From Serratia entomophila (GTDB taxonomy: Bacteria; Pseudomonadota; Gammaproteobacteria; Enterobacterales; Enterobacteriaceae), in the NCBI RefSeq assembly GCF_021462285.1, contig NZ_CP082787.1, forward strand, positions 4,402,001 to 4,466,000: a stretch of DNA of 64,000 nucleotides, in the 5' to 3' direction. Position numbers and translations under genes: made by a program. This document shows positions 35,701 to 47,184 of the stretch, piece after piece; position 1 is the stretch's first letter; the number at the start of each line of letters is the position of its first letter. The notes beneath the pieces were generated by a model, which searched no databases, had not been told where the DNA came from, and saw only the letters and a program-made list of their open reading frames with translations.

Positions 35701-36526
35701 GCCCAGCGCCGGTGCCCCAGTTGGCCGCACCTTGTTTCAGCAGCGCATGGCCGCCGGCAATCTCGCCGTTTTGGATCTGCAGCCAGGCCGCCAGGCTGAA
35801 ATCGGCGTTTTCCAGCCCGGTGTTGGCGCGCAACCAGCGGGTAAACCAGGGCTTCAGGTCGATATTGTCGGCCTGCAGGTACACCGTGCCGGTGTTCAAT
35901 AATCCCTGGTTATCGCGCAGGTCCATACGCAGCTGCACCACGCCGTGTTGGCCGTTAAGCGTCGACAGGCTAATTTGCCCTTCGGCGCGGTGGCGGTCAC
36001 GGCTGTTGAGCCAGGTTAGCTGCGGGATTTCGAATTCGGCGCGTGCGCCGGCGGGCGTCAGGAACGAGATGCGGCTGTCGCGCAGGTCAAAATGGTCGAG
36101 CTGGTACAGCATCAAATCGCTGACCTTCCCCGGTTCGAGGGTGCTGCCTTTATGGTCTTCGCTGACGAGCGTGGTGTTCAGATCGAGCTGGAATTGGTAA
36201 AAGGTGAGATCGCGAAACTGCCAGCGCCAGTGCAGCAGCGATTGCCACACGTCCAGCGCCAGCGTCACGCGTTCAATATGCAGGTTGCTCTTCGGCAACG
36301 TGGCGCGCACGTTGCGCATTTCCAACGTTGGGCCGAAGGTTTCCCAGCGCCCTTGCATGAAATCGACCTGCACCGGCACGCCGGAGAGGCTCTCCACCTT
36401 CGCCAGCAGCTGGGGACGGTAGTCGTTCAGTTTAGGCAGCACCAGGCGCAGCCCGCTGATCAGCAACGCCACAACGACAATCAAAGTGGCGCCCGTTGCT
36501 AACAGAATCCCAGGCAGTCGCCTCAC
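32714..36526 (-). CDS. yhdP: AsmA-like phospholipid transport protein YhdP
   Basis: This 1270-aa protein has an N-terminal membrane anchor (about 5-25) and a very long repeating beta-groove (DUF3971 and AsmA_2 regions) in the periplasm. YhdP, TamB and YdbH redundantly carry phospholipids to the outer membrane, and YhdP also affects cyclic enterobacterial common antigen. I chose the GTG at 36526 because AAGGAG precedes it and VRRLPGILL matches the E. coli start; an upstream TTG at 36556 is the other option. Rng precedes and the nitrilase follows. Confidence 0.94.
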   Translation of the reverse strand: MRRLPGILLATGATLIVVVALLISGLRLVLPKLNDYRPQLLAKVESLSGVPVQVDFMQGRWETFGPTLEMRNVRATLPKSNLHIERVTLALDVWQSLLHWRWQFRDLTFYQFQLDLNTTLVSEDHKGSTLEPGKVSDLMLYQLDHFDLRDSRISFLTPAGARAEFEIPQLTWLNSRDRHRAEGQISLSTLNGQHGVVQLRMDLRDNQGLLNTGTVYLQADNIDLKPWFTRWLRANTGLENADFSLAAWLQIQNGEIAGGHALLKQGAANWGTGAGQHRLDVDDLALSMQRQGTGWQIDVPQLRLSTDGQAWPQGAISALWLPENTEFMGPGQNEELRVRATDIQLERLSALLPTFSFLSPEVLDRWSDLRPQGQLAALALDIPLKQPEKTRFQALWRDVSWQRWKLLPGVDHFSGALSGGVEDGRLTLGLNNSTLPYGEMFRAPLEISSARGALTWNYNDQGWELASKGLDVKAKSLWVNGDFRYRQPAKGDPWLSILAGIRLYDGADAWRYFPEPLMGKHLVDYLSGAIQGGQVDNATLIYAGDPQHFPYRKKEGQFEVFVPLRHSTFQFQPGWPALTDLAIDLDFANEGLWMHAPQARLGKVDGKNVSAVIPDYLKERLLVDAEVAGAGGDIHDYFQQTPLRDSLGAALDELQIGGNVSGRLHLNIPLDGEQVRATGEVALNNNSLLVKPIGSELQKLSGKFRFDNGNLESDALSAHWFGQPVAVNFTTQEGASDYKVNVGLKADWQPAKFPGLPQEVAAQLGGSAPWQSQVAIVLPHQGSASYDIGINADLKRVSSHLPPPLDKPAGEALPLSVKVTGGLNGFMLTGSAGKQNHFNSEWLFAKKQVTLARAAWQTAGSGTPPLPSSKSLTLNLPPLDGEKWLALLAPALKQGGSSGQMGGFSFPTKVALNTPQLLLGGQAWHKLTLSAENQLGGTLVSAKGDEVDGSLRVADRGPWRADIKYLYYNPQFASGKSPQAEAVPQAPAEKISFRDWPSLMLRCASCWVLGQNLGKVEADLTNRGDTLTLDHGLVDTGKGRMTASGLWKQNAQEERSSLKGKLLGAKIDETAAFFGITTPLKGAPYDVDFDLYWRGQPWQPQVNTLSGALQIKMGKGEIDSIGGGRAGQLLRLVSFDALLRKLQFDFSDTFGKGFYFDSIRSTAWLKDGIMHTDNLLVDGLAADIAMSGQIDLARRRIDMEAVVAPEISATVGVATAFVINPIVGAAVFAASQVLGPLWNKISLIRYHISGDLDQPKINEVLRKPKEDKAS

Positions 36527-36614
36527 GCAGTTCTCCTTGCTTCCGCTGCCTGGCAACGGGAATATCTATGCACTGACGGCCCCGGCATGCCGGGCCCTGT
36601 CGATTCCGGGCGGG

Positions 36615-38084
36615 TTACATCATGACGACGTCGAACTGCTCCTGACTGTACAAGGGTTCGATTTGCACCTTCACCTGTTTGCCGACGAAAATTTCCACTT
36701 CGGCCAGCGCATGCGACTCCTCGCTCTTCAGCGCCTCACCCACCGCCGCAGAGGCGTAGACCAGGAAACGATCGGAATCGTAGGCATGGTGCACGCGCAC
36801 GATCTCACGCAGGATCTCGTAACACACGGTTTCCACCGTTTTCACGGTGCCGCGCCCATTACAGGTAGGACAATCGTGGCACAGCACATGTTCAATGCTT
36901 TCACGCGTGCGTTTACGCGTCATTTCAACCAAGCCTAGCTGAGAGAAGCCGTTGATCGTGGTTTTTACCCGATCTTTACTCAACGCCTGCTCCAGCGAGT
37001 GCAGCACCCGGCGGCGATGTTCCTCGTTATTCATATCGATAAAATCGATGATGATAATGCCGCCCAGGTTGCGCAGGCGCAGCTGGCGGGCAATGGCCTG
37101 AGTGGCCTCGATATTGGTGTTGAAGATAGTTTCGTCGAGGTTGCGGTGGCCAACGAAGGCGCCGGTGTTGATATCGACGGTGGTCATCGCCTCGGTCTGA
37201 TCGATGATCAGATAACCGCCGGACTTCAGCTCCACCTTGCGCTCCAGCGCCCGCTGGATCTCGTTTTCCACGTCGTACAGATCGAAGATCGGCTGGCTGC
37301 CGGTATACAGCTCCAGCTTGCTGGTGATGTCCGGAATGTACTCGCCGGTAAACTCCACCAGCAGATCGTGCGTCAGCCTGGAGTCGACGCGAATGCGGTC
37401 CAGCGCCGCGCCGGCGAAGTCGCGCAGAATACGCTGCGCCAATGCCAGCTCGCCATAGAGTTTGTATTTGGTCTGGTTGCGTTTTTTACGCTCCATCACC
37501 TTGGTCCACAACCGCTTGAGGAAGGCGGCGTCCTGCGCCAACTCTTCTTCGCCGATGCCTTCGGCCGCGGTGCGGATAATAAAGCCGCCCAGCTCATCGC
37601 AATGGGCGGCCACGCTGTTTTTCAGCCGCTCGCGCTCGGCTTCGCTCTCAATGCGTTGCGACACGCCAACGTGCGCCGCACCCGGCATAAATACCAGGTA
37701 GCGCGAAGGCAGGGTAATGTCGGTGGTCAGGCGCGCGCCCTTGGTGCCGAGCGGATCTTTCACCACCTGCACCATCAGGTCTTGCCCCTGGCGCACCAGT
37801 TCGGCGATGTCGCGCACGTGGAAGTTTTTCTGCTCGTCGCCGGCCACGCATTCGGTATGCGGCATGATGTCGGAAGCGTGCAAGAAGGCGGCCTTGTCCA
37901 GGCCGATATCGACGAACGCCGCCTGCATGCCCGGCAATACGCGGCTGACGCGCCCTTTGTAAATATTGCCGACGATGCCGCGTTTGGATTCGCGCTCGAT
38001 ATGAATTTCTTGCAGGATGCCGCCGTCGATATAGGCAACCCGCGTCTCAGACGGTGTGATATTAACCAGTAGCTCAGCTGTCAT
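36615..38084 (-). CDS. rng: Ribonuclease G
   Basis: This 489-aa RNase E/G-family endoribonuclease has an N-terminal S1 domain (about 35-125), the DNase I-like catalytic part with TVDINTGAF and IIDFIDMNN (Mg-binding aspartates), and the zinc-link CPTCNGRG (about 403-410). It processes the 5' end of 16S rRNA and degrades certain mRNAs. It lies between yhdE and yhdP in the enterobacterial order, 38 bases after yhdE. Confidence 0.96.
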   Translation of the reverse strand: MTAELLVNITPSETRVAYIDGGILQEIHIERESKRGIVGNIYKGRVSRVLPGMQAAFVDIGLDKAAFLHASDIMPHTECVAGDEQKNFHVRDIAELVRQGQDLMVQVVKDPLGTKGARLTTDITLPSRYLVFMPGAAHVGVSQRIESEAERERLKNSVAAHCDELGGFIIRTAAEGIGEEELAQDAAFLKRLWTKVMERKKRNQTKYKLYGELALAQRILRDFAGAALDRIRVDSRLTHDLLVEFTGEYIPDITSKLELYTGSQPIFDLYDVENEIQRALERKVELKSGGYLIIDQTEAMTTVDINTGAFVGHRNLDETIFNTNIEATQAIARQLRLRNLGGIIIIDFIDMNNEEHRRRVLHSLEQALSKDRVKTTINGFSQLGLVEMTRKRTRESIEHVLCHDCPTCNGRGTVKTVETVCYEILREIVRVHHAYDSDRFLVYASAAVGEALKSEESHALAEVEIFVGKQVKVQIEPLYSQEQFDVVMM

Positions 38085-38122
38085 GCCTTCTCCTCAGAGC
38101 CGGTCGATAATGGCAGCGCCCA

Positions 38123-38713
38123 TCAACCGGTTCTTACATCACGTAATGCGACAAAATTACTGAGCAGCTCATGTGTTTCGACCAGCGGCAGGCCCATCAC
38201 CGCATGATAACTCCCGGTTATCGTTCTGACGAAACAACCACCCTTTCCTTGAATTCCATAGGCGCCCGCTTTATCCATCGGCTCGCCCGTTGCAATATAG
38301 TCGCGAATATCCTGCTGTGACAGGTTGCGGAACGTCACGTCGGTCACCACCAGCTGGCACAGCACGTCATGGCGATCGGCGATAGCCACCGCCGTCATCA
38401 CCTGATGCTGCTTGCCCGACAGCGCCGCCAGCATTTCCGCCGCATGGGCTTCATCCCGCGGCTTTTCCAGCACCCGCCCGTTGAGCACCACGATGGTGTC
38501 GGCGCCCAGCACCGGCCGTTCCTGCGGCGCCAGCGCGACGCCCGCCTTGGCTTTGTCTTGCGCCAGGCGGCGCACGTAGGCTTCGGCGGCTTCGCCCTCT
38601 TGGCGCTGCTCTTCGGTATGCGTCAGCAAAATGTCAAACGACATGCCCAGCAGGGTCAGTAGTTCGCGTCGACGCGGAGAGCCGGAGGCCAGATAAAGCG
38701 AAGTCGAAGTCAT
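38123..38713 (-). CDS. yhdE: dTTP/UTP pyrophosphatase YhdE (Maf family)
   Basis: This 196-aa Maf protein has the N-terminal [10 protein letters not shown] (about 9-18), catalytic GADTIV and [10 protein letters not shown]. YhdE hydrolyses dTTP, UTP and modified derivatives as a house-cleaning enzyme. The start at 38713 gives the usual N-terminus. An in-frame ATG at 38728 lies inside the end of an intergenic repeat whose AAGGG also serves as the ribosome site for 38713. Confidence 0.93.
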   Translation of the reverse strand: MTSTSLYLASGSPRRRELLTLLGMSFDILLTHTEEQRQEGEAAEAYVRRLAQDKAKAGVALAPQERPVLGADTIVVLNGRVLEKPRDEAHAAEMLAALSGKQHQVMTAVAIADRHDVLCQLVVTDVTFRNLSQQDIRDYIATGEPMDKAGAYGIQGKGGCFVRTITGSYHAVMGLPLVETHELLSNFVALRDVRTG

Positions 38714-38716
38714 TGA

Positions 38717-38918
38717 TATACCCTTCATATTTCAAGCTGCAGCGGCGTTGGCTGCCCTCTTTACTCGGCCCATCCGAGGGCCTCGCCCCTCCGGGGCCGC
38801 TGCATACAGCGTTCAAATCTGCTCCCGGCAGATTTGTCAACCCAGTCACTTGGCAATCCAAGCTCCTGGGCATTCACTCGGTTGCCGCCTTGCTGCAACT
38901 GGAAATCTCTTGGGTATA
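38717..38918 (-). repeat. TATACCC/GGGTATA-bounded intergenic repeat, long copy
   Basis: Read on the minus strand it runs from TATACCCAAGAGATTT to GAAATATGAAGGGTATA. It shares CAGTTGCAGCAAGGCGGCAA-like and GCCAACGC..GCAGCTT segments with 49599-49725. It carries an extra internal GC-rich palindromic part (about 38745-38845). It has no coding capacity of its own and is probably a non-autonomous, MITE-like or structured intergenic element. Confidence 0.75.
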
Positions 38919-38925
38919 AATACCC

Positions 38926-39414
38926 TTACTGTACGGCGAACTGACGGCGGATTTTACGCATCAGCAGGAATAACCACGGCCACAGAATGCCGTTTACCAC
39001 ACTACTCCAGAACACCTCTGGGCGGAAAGAGACGTTGATCACTAAAAACTCAGCCCAGAACACCACTACGTCCATCGCCAGCGAAAGCAGCACCACGATC
39101 AGCGCCTGTTGCCATAGCGCCATATTGCGGAACAGCTGGAATTTGAACGCCACCAGATAGGCGATGATACCCAACGCCAGCGCACGCACGCCCAGGGTGG
39201 AGCCGAGGATCAGATCCATCACCAGCCCGAGCACGAAACCGGTGCCGACGTTGACGCGATGCGGCAGCGCCATCACCCAGTAGATCAGGATCAGCGCCAG
39301 CCAGGACGGGCGGAACATGTAAATTTGCTCCGGCCAGGGCATGATTTGCAGCACCAGAGCCACCAGGAATGACAGCCAGATGATCCAGCGCCCGTGGCTG
39401 CGGTAGCGATTCAT
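38926..39414 (-). CDS. mreD: Rod shape-determining protein MreD
   Basis: This 162-aa inner-membrane protein has about five or six helices and matches MreD to the end ([20 protein letters not shown]). It belongs to the elongasome with MreB, MreC, RodA and PBP2. The start at 39414 overlaps the mreC stop by four bases; the longer frame upstream is a shadow of mreC. Confidence 0.95.
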   Translation of the reverse strand: MNRYRSHGRWIIWLSFLVALVLQIMPWPEQIYMFRPSWLALILIYWVMALPHRVNVGTGFVLGLVMDLILGSTLGVRALALGIIAYLVAFKFQLFRNMALWQQALIVVLLSLAMDVVVFWAEFLVINVSFRPEVFWSSVVNGILWPWLFLLMRKIRRQFAVQ

Positions 39415-40424
39415 TGGGCGACTCCTGCAGCCGGCTGCGCCGGTGCGGCGGCCTGCGGCGGCACGGCGCCGGTAGCCGGAGCGGGCAGCGGCAGTTGCGG
39501 GCCCACGGCGTCGGCCGGCGGCAGCACCTGCGGCATCATCTGCATCAGGCGCTCGTTGGCCACCCGATGCACCTCGTCCGGCGGCAGCGGCATGTCGCCG
39601 TTGCGGTCCGCGCCCCACAGCAGCAGCAGGTAGCGCAGGCGTTGCAGCCCGGCGGTCGGCCGCGCCTGGATTACGGTATAGGCGCGCTGGTTATCCACCT
39701 TGACCGAAGAGACCACCGCCACCGGATAACCTTCCGGGAAGCGGCCGCCGAGGCCGGAGGTGACCAACACGTCGCCCACGCGAATATCGGTATTGTTCGG
39801 CAAGTGTTCCAGCTGCAGATCGTCGGCGCAGCCGCTGCCTGCGGCTATCACCCGGATGTCGTTGCGCAGCACCTGGATAGGCAGCGCGTGCGACGCGTCG
39901 CAAATCAGCAGCACGCGGCTGGTGACCTTGGCCACCGCCACCACCTGGCCGACCACGCCCTTGTCGCTGATCACCGGTTGGCCTTCATAGACGCCATTGT
40001 CCGAGCCTTTGTCGATCACCACCTGATCGCTGTACGGATCGGAACCGGTGGAGATCACCTGGGTGACCATTTTGTGTTCGTCCTGGCGCAACGGCGAGCC
40101 CAACAGCTCGCGCAAGCGGGCGTTTTCCTGCTTGAATTGGCCAAGAAGAAGAATATCGCTGTTTTTCAACAGCAGTTCCTGCCGCAGAGCGCGGTTTTCC
40201 AGCTCCAGCTGTTGGCGGGTGGCCAGCGTTTCTGACACGCTGTCCAAAACTTTACGTGGCCCATTGGCCAGAAAATAGAAAGGACTGACGGCGGTGTCCA
40301 TGTAGTTGCGTATCTTCACGAACGTACCGAGCCGGCTGTCGGCCACGATCAGGCCAATGGCCACGATCACCGCCAAAAAAAGTCGCAGTTGCAGAGAAGG
40401 ACCCCTGCTAAAAATCGGCTTCAT
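39411..40424 (-). CDS. mreC: Cell shape-determining protein MreC
   Basis: This 337-aa bitopic protein has one membrane helix (about 12-30), a periplasmic coiled coil (about 65-110) and two beta-barrel domains, then a Pro/Ala-rich tail (about 300-337). It links MreB to PBP2/RodA in lateral wall synthesis. The tail is rich in PxPA/QPAA and slightly shorter than that of E. coli MreC (367 aa). It lies 94 bases after mreB. Confidence 0.95.
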   Translation of the reverse strand: MKPIFSRGPSLQLRLFLAVIVAIGLIVADSRLGTFVKIRNYMDTAVSPFYFLANGPRKVLDSVSETLATRQQLELENRALRQELLLKNSDILLLGQFKQENARLRELLGSPLRQDEHKMVTQVISTGSDPYSDQVVIDKGSDNGVYEGQPVISDKGVVGQVVAVAKVTSRVLLICDASHALPIQVLRNDIRVIAAGSGCADDLQLEHLPNNTDIRVGDVLVTSGLGGRFPEGYPVAVVSSVKVDNQRAYTVIQARPTAGLQRLRYLLLLWGADRNGDMPLPPDEVHRVANERLMQMMPQVLPPADAVGPQLPLPAPATGAVPPQAAAPAQPAAGVAQ

Positions 40425-40518
40425 AAATTATGCGAGTTCCTCGACAACAGAAAAAGGAACCGTACCTGATTCTCGCTATGCGCATGCATCCGATACGATT
40501 CCTCCTTCCAGGGGCTGA

Positions 40519-41976
<1,458 letters not shown>

Positions 41977-43908
41977 TTAAACACGATAACGACGTGAATA
42001 TTTTTTACGCCCGACGTCTACCGGCTCCGGCGGTGCGAAAAAGTCGCCCTGCCCGCCGCGGATCCCGCGTTCTTTCAGCGTCTGCCATTCGTTGCGCGTG
42101 CGCACGCTAGCGGCAAAAACCTGGGCGCTGGTGCCTTCGCAGGCGCCAGTCAGGCTCTGAACGAACAGCTGGTTTTCGTCCCGCTTGTCAATACTCCGCA
42201 CCAACCCCGGGTGGAGCTTGACTATCTCCACCTGCAACGACTTGATATAGGAAGTGCTGACCACGGTTAAACCCGCCTGGGAAACGGCAAGACGACAGCC
42301 CAGCCCTGACAGCAATCTCAGCACCGGACGCAAACGGTCGATATGTTGACACACATCGGCCTCTGCAAGTTCAATCAAAATTCGCCGCCGATGACTTTTT
42401 TCGCACTCTAGCAGGGTATCGCGCAACCAGCGCTGGAAAGTGCGCTGCAATAACGAGTCCACGCACAGCGTAAACGCCAGCGTTTCTTCCGGCCACTGCG
42501 CCAGCAGAGGCAGCATGCGGCTCACCTGTTGGCGATCGTAACTTTCCGCCAGCCCCAACTGCTGCACCAGCGGCATATATTCCGAAGGCAGCAACTCCTG
42601 CACGCCATCGTATATCCGGCTCATGATCTCGCGGTGGTGAACCTCACCCTCCACGCTGACCGCCGGCTTCTGATACAAACGCGGGCCGCCGCGCGCCAGC
42701 ACCTGCTCCAGCAAGGTGCGCCACTTCACGCTGCCGCGCCCCATTTCCGGTACCTGGCTGTCGTAAACATACCAGCCGTTGCCGCCCTGCAGCGTGGCGT
42801 GGCGCGTCGCCTGCTCCGCGCGATCGATAACCTGTTCGGTGGTCTGGCCGCTGCGGTACGCCACTATGCCGATGTGCAAGAAGGCTTCGCGGTCAATCAA
42901 TGCCGTGGAGGGCAGCGCATCTATCGCCTTTACCAGCTGCGAGGCGATGCCGTCCGCCTCTTTCAGCGTGCGGTGCGGCAGCAGTACGGTGAAATCGCTG
43001 TGGAAATAGCGCGCCAGCAGCGCCGCCGGGTAGCGCATCACAAAGGTGGAAAGCAGGTTGACCAGCGAATACATCAGCTCCTGCACCGCCGCGCTGCCGT
43101 GGGTATCGCGCAGGGTATCGAAATCGGGCAGCCGCACCATCATCACAATGCCGTGCGAGCCTTCCTCTTCCAATTGCGTGGTCAGCTGATTGTCGAAGAA
43201 CAGCCGGTTGTTCAGCCCGGTTTTGGCGTCCTGTGCGGCGAAGGCGCGTATCAGCGTGTCGACCCGGCTGCGCTCCTCGCGGGCCTCCGCCAGATCGGCC
43301 AGCAGACGATCGAGCGCGCCGCTGGCGTTGGCCGGCCATTCGCGCACGTCGCCCTGCATGACGTTTTCACGTTCGCCGTTGAGGATGCGCCGCGCACGGC
43401 GTTCCAGGCGATCTTCTCCGTCGGCCTGTTCACGCAGCCAGCGCAGGCTGAACAGCAGGATAACCACCATCAGAATGATCGACAGCGTTACGGCGGCGGT
43501 GGACTGCAAGGTGCGCACGTCGCTGGCGAAAGGATCGAGGTAGGTAATATTGAGGGCGCTGCCCGGGTGCTGCAGCAGCGGCCGCGACACCTGCCGGTAG
43601 CCGTTCAGCGCATCCCAGGGCGCCTTGACCGTCGGCAGCTTATACGCAAGGACGTTGCTTTGGCCGCTGTCCACGCTGATCGCCACAATGCCGAGCGGGC
43701 GCATCACCAGCGGCAGCCACTTCTCCTGCTCCTGCGGCGATTCGCGCAGCATCGCCTGATCGAGCGACGTCACCAGCGCGTCAAGGCGACGATCCAACCG
43801 GTCTTGGGTGACGTAAAAGAAGCTGTATGAGCACCCCATCAGCATCAAAAACATCGCCAACGCGACCAACAGAGTGATCAGTGCAGAGAGTTTGGTGGTA
43901 AATCGCAT
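41977..43908 (-). CDS. csrD: RNase E specificity factor CsrD
   Basis: This 643-aa inner-membrane protein has two membrane helices bracketing a periplasmic part (about 8-30 and 138-158), a HAMP-like/coiled segment, a degenerate GGDEF domain (HSDFT in place of GGDEF, about 305) and a degenerate EAL domain (REIM instead of EAL, about 422). Both catalytic motifs are lost, as in E. coli CsrD, which neither makes nor cuts c-di-GMP but targets the sRNAs CsrB/C to RNase E. It lies upstream of mreB on the same strand. Confidence 0.94.
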   Translation of the reverse strand: MRFTTKLSALITLLVALAMFLMLMGCSYSFFYVTQDRLDRRLDALVTSLDQAMLRESPQEQEKWLPLVMRPLGIVAISVDSGQSNVLAYKLPTVKAPWDALNGYRQVSRPLLQHPGSALNITYLDPFASDVRTLQSTAAVTLSIILMVVILLFSLRWLREQADGEDRLERRARRILNGERENVMQGDVREWPANASGALDRLLADLAEAREERSRVDTLIRAFAAQDAKTGLNNRLFFDNQLTTQLEEEGSHGIVMMVRLPDFDTLRDTHGSAAVQELMYSLVNLLSTFVMRYPAALLARYFHSDFTVLLPHRTLKEADGIASQLVKAIDALPSTALIDREAFLHIGIVAYRSGQTTEQVIDRAEQATRHATLQGGNGWYVYDSQVPEMGRGSVKWRTLLEQVLARGGPRLYQKPAVSVEGEVHHREIMSRIYDGVQELLPSEYMPLVQQLGLAESYDRQQVSRMLPLLAQWPEETLAFTLCVDSLLQRTFQRWLRDTLLECEKSHRRRILIELAEADVCQHIDRLRPVLRLLSGLGCRLAVSQAGLTVVSTSYIKSLQVEIVKLHPGLVRSIDKRDENQLFVQSLTGACEGTSAQVFAASVRTRNEWQTLKERGIRGGQGDFFAPPEPVDVGRKKYSRRYRV

Positions 43909-44197
43909 CCCTGTGCCTTGTCCGCTATGGTTAAGTGAGTGTTCACCCTTTGACTAATAAAGGCGCCGATCCTGCTCGAACGTATGCAACGTAATATTCT
44001 GATTTTTATTGAAATCGGATTTTTCGCTCGCGCCCATCGGCGGCAAGAATCGACCAACCTAACAAGCATTGCCGATGAAGAAAACCTGAAAGCATCATTT
44101 TTGTCCTTAATCAGGGCTCAGGTTGCTTATTATGCATATAGTCAAGTAAATCTGATTCAGCCATTTATAGCAAAACTGTAAAGAGAGGAAGAGTGAC

Positions 44198-45175
44198 ATG
44201 CGTGCACTGTTATTGGAACAACAAGACGATCAAACTCTGGCTCATATAAAGGATATCAGCGGCGACCAGTTACCCGAAGGCGACGTCACCGTCGACGTTA
44301 ACTGGTCCAGCCTTAACTATAAAGACGCGCTGGCGATCACCGGCAAGGGCAAAATCGTCCGCAACTTCCCGATGGTGCCGGGCATCGACTTTGCCGGCAA
44401 GGTGCGCCACAGCCGGGACGATCGTTTTAAAGAAGGCCAAAGCGTGGTGCTTACCGGCTGGGGAGTGGGCGAACACCACTGGGGCGGGCTGGCAGAACAG
44501 GCGCGGGTTTCCGGCGAGTGGCTGGTGCCGCTGCCGCACGGCCTGGACGAGCGCAAGGCGATGATCATCGGCACCGCCGGCTTTACCGCCATGCTGTGCG
44601 TGATGGCGCTGGAAGAAGGCGGCGTGCATCCGGACGACGGCGACATCCTGGTGACCGGCGCCAGCGGTGGCGTGGGCAGCACGGCGATCGCCCTGCTGGC
44701 GGCGCTGGGCTACCGCGTGACGGCCATCAGCGGCCGCGACAGCAATACCGATTACCTGAAAGCGCTCGGCGCCAAAGAGGTGCTGTCACGCGACGGCTAC
44801 ATCGAAACGCCGCGCCCGCTGGAGAAACAGCTGTGGGCCGGTGCGGTGGATACCGTCGGCGACAAGCTGCTGGCGCGGGTGCTGGCGCAGATGAACTACA
44901 ACGGCACCGTCGCCGCCTGCGGGCTGGCCGGCGGCTACCTGCTTCCCACCACCGTGATGCCGTTTATCCTGCGCAACGTGCGCCTGCAGGGCGTCGACTC
45001 GGTGCATACGCCGCTGCACCGCCGCCAAACCGCCTGGGAACGCCTGGCCGGCATCCTGCCGGACAGTTTTTATCAGCAGGCCACCCATGAAATCGCGTTG
45101 GAAGATGCGCCGGCCACCGCCGCCGCGCTGCTGGCCAACAAGGTCACCGGCCGCACCCTGGTGAAAATCCGCTGA
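44198..45175 (+). CDS. acuI: Acrylyl-CoA reductase AcuI (YhdH)
   Basis: This 325-aa zinc-independent MDR/quinone-oxidoreductase family protein has an NADPH-binding motif ILVTGASGGVGSTAIALL (about 149-166) and NWSSLNYKDALAITGKG. AcuI reduces acrylyl-CoA to propionyl-CoA. GAGAGGAAGAG precedes the ATG. It diverges from csrD as in E. coli. Confidence 0.94.
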   Translation: MRALLLEQQDDQTLAHIKDISGDQLPEGDVTVDVNWSSLNYKDALAITGKGKIVRNFPMVPGIDFAGKVRHSRDDRFKEGQSVVLTGWGVGEHHWGGLAEQARVSGEWLVPLPHGLDERKAMIIGTAGFTAMLCVMALEEGGVHPDDGDILVTGASGGVGSTAIALLAALGYRVTAISGRDSNTDYLKALGAKEVLSRDGYIETPRPLEKQLWAGAVDTVGDKLLARVLAQMNYNGTVAACGLAGGYLLPTTVMPFILRNVRLQGVDSVHTPLHRRQTAWERLAGILPDSFYQQATHEIALEDAPATAAALLANKVTGRTLVKIR

Positions 45176-45296
45176 TGCACGCCCCCCGGCAACGGGGGGA
45201 CAGCCCGGCCTGCGAAATTTCATATTTTCCTGCCGCCCCTCGCTTATGGCCCGCTTTAGCGCCATGCTTACGCCATAACCGTGGAGAAAAGTGCCC

Positions 45297-46298
45297 ATGA
45301 ACAAACACCCCAAACTGACCGAAGCCGACGTCACGCCGGAAAGCGTCTTCCAACAGCGGCGCAAAGTGCTGCAGGCGCTGGGCATTACCGCCGCCTCGCT
45401 GGCCCTGCCCGTTAACGCCCGGGCGGATCTGTTGTCGTGGTTCAAAGGCAACGATCGCCCCAAGGCGCCGCCGGGCAAGGCGCTGGAATTCAGCAAGCCC
45501 CCAGCCTGGCAGGCCCAGCTGGCGCTCACGCCGGAAGACAAGGTCGCCGGCTACAACAACTTCTATGAATTCGGGCTCGACAAGGCCGACCCGGCCGCCA
45601 ACGCCGGCGGGCTGAAGACCGAAGGCTGGAAAGTGCGCATCGACGGCGAGGTGGCCAAGCCGATCACGCTGGACATGGACGATTTAATGAAGCGTTTTCC
45701 ACTGGAGCAGCGCATCTACCGCATGCGCTGCGTCGAGGCCTGGTCGATGGTGGTGCCCTGGATCGGCTTTGAGTTGGGCAAGCTGCTCAAGCTGGCCGAG
45801 CCTAACAGCAACGCCCGCTATGTCGCCTTCCAGACGCTGTACGATCCGGAACAAATGCCGGGCCAGAAAGACCGTTTTATCGGCGGCGGTCTGAAATATC
45901 CCTATGTCGAAGGGCTGCGGCTGGACGAAGCGATGCACCCGCTGGCGCTGCTGACCGTCGGCGTTTACGGCAAAACCCTGCCGCCGCAAAACGGCGCGCC
46001 GCTGCGGCTGATCACGCCGTGGAAATATGGCTTCAAGGGCATCAAGTCGATCGTGCATATCCGCCTGGTGCGCGACCAACCGCCAACGACCTGGAACGAA
46101 TCGGCGCCGGACGAGTACGGTTTTTACGCCAACGTGAATCCGCACGTCGATCACCCGCGCTGGTCGCAGGCCACTGAGCGGTTTATCGGCTCCGGCGGCA
46201 TTCTGGACGTCAAACGCCAGCCGACGCTGCTGTTCAACGGCTATGCCGAGCAGGTGGCTTCGCTGTATCGCGGCATGGATCTGCGGGAGAATTTCTAA
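45297..46298 (+). CDS. msrP: Periplasmic methionine sulfoxide reductase, molybdopterin subunit MsrP
   Basis: This 333-aa precursor carries a Tat signal (RRKVLQALG, twin arginines 21-22, cleavage near ARA-DLLSW). The molybdenum-ligating cysteine is C145 (MRCVEAWS). MsrP repairs oxidised methionines in periplasmic proteins with electrons from MsrQ. The ATG at 45297 is chosen (GGAG ten bases upstream); a GTG at 45291 is possible. It ends one base before the msrQ start. Confidence 0.95.
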   Translation: MNKHPKLTEADVTPESVFQQRRKVLQALGITAASLALPVNARADLLSWFKGNDRPKAPPGKALEFSKPPAWQAQLALTPEDKVAGYNNFYEFGLDKADPAANAGGLKTEGWKVRIDGEVAKPITLDMDDLMKRFPLEQRIYRMRCVEAWSMVVPWIGFELGKLLKLAEPNSNARYVAFQTLYDPEQMPGQKDRFIGGGLKYPYVEGLRLDEAMHPLALLTVGVYGKTLPPQNGAPLRLITPWKYGFKGIKSIVHIRLVRDQPPTTWNESAPDEYGFYANVNPHVDHPRWSQATERFIGSGGILDVKRQPTLLFNGYAEQVASLYRGMDLRENF

Positions 46299-46898
46299 GT
46301 GCGCCTCACCCCTGCTCATATCACCTGGCTGAAGGCGGCCATTTATCTGGCGGCGTTCCTGCCGTTTCTCTGGCTGGTGCTGGCGGTCGATCAGGGCTGG
46401 CTCAGCGCCGATCCGGCCAAAGATATCCAGCATTTTACCGGCAGGATGACGCTGAAGCTGCTGTTGGCCACCCTGGCTATCGCCCCGCTGGCGCGCTACG
46501 CCCGCCAGCCGCTGCTGATCCGCTGCCGCCGGTTGGTCGGGCTGTGGTGCTTTGCCTGGGGAACCCTGCATCTGATAAGCTACTCCACGCTGGAGCTGGG
46601 CCTGAGCAATATTGGCCTGTTGGGGCGTGAACTGGTCACCCGCCCTTATCTGACGCTGGGTATTGCCGCCTGGTTTATCCTGCTGGCGCTGGCGGTTACG
46701 TCGACGCGGTGGGCGATGCGCAAAATGGGCGCTAAATGGCAGACGTTGCATAACTTCGTCTATCTGGCAGCGATCCTCGCGCCAATCCACTACCTGTGGT
46801 CGGTAAAGACCTTTTCGCCGCAGCCTTTCATCTACGCGCTGCTGGCGCTGGCGCTGTTGGCGCTGCGCTACAAGAAATTCCGCGGCTGGTGGCGGTAA
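46299..46898 (+). CDS. msrQ: Heme-binding membrane subunit MsrQ
   Basis: This 199-aa protein has six membrane helices and starts with GTG directly after the msrP stop. Histidines [14 protein letters not shown] and LHNFVYL/PIHYLWS are candidate heme ligands. MsrQ passes electrons from the quinone pool or flavin reductase to MsrP. Its E. coli genes map elsewhere (yedYZ), so finding msrPQ beside aroQ is a Serratia/Yersinia-type arrangement. Confidence 0.94.
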   Translation: MRLTPAHITWLKAAIYLAAFLPFLWLVLAVDQGWLSADPAKDIQHFTGRMTLKLLLATLAIAPLARYARQPLLIRCRRLVGLWCFAWGTLHLISYSTLELGLSNIGLLGRELVTRPYLTLGIAAWFILLALAVTSTRWAMRKMGAKWQTLHNFVYLAAILAPIHYLWSVKTFSPQPFIYALLALALLALRYKKFRGWWR

Positions 46899-47184
46899 AC
46901 CGCACCACGGCGCGCATTATTGACGGTAAAAATCGCGCGCCGCGGGCGGGAACTTTTCTGTGTTCTACCCCTCATATTCCAGTAACGATCCCCCTTGTTC
47001 ACCGATTTGGGGTTGAATATCTTCGCTGATAAGACCAGTATTTAGCTGCGAATTGCTACGATATCGTTATAATGCCCGACCTTGTTTCTGTTCTCAGGGT
47101 GAATTTGCCCCTTAACAGGTGACAAATCGGTGACATCGGGTTATTTTCTACGATGATGGTTTTATTGCCGGAGATACCAGCACA

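Noticed and set aside
34610..35902. 430-codon plus-strand open frame
   Set aside because: It is antisense to yhdP and has shadow composition.
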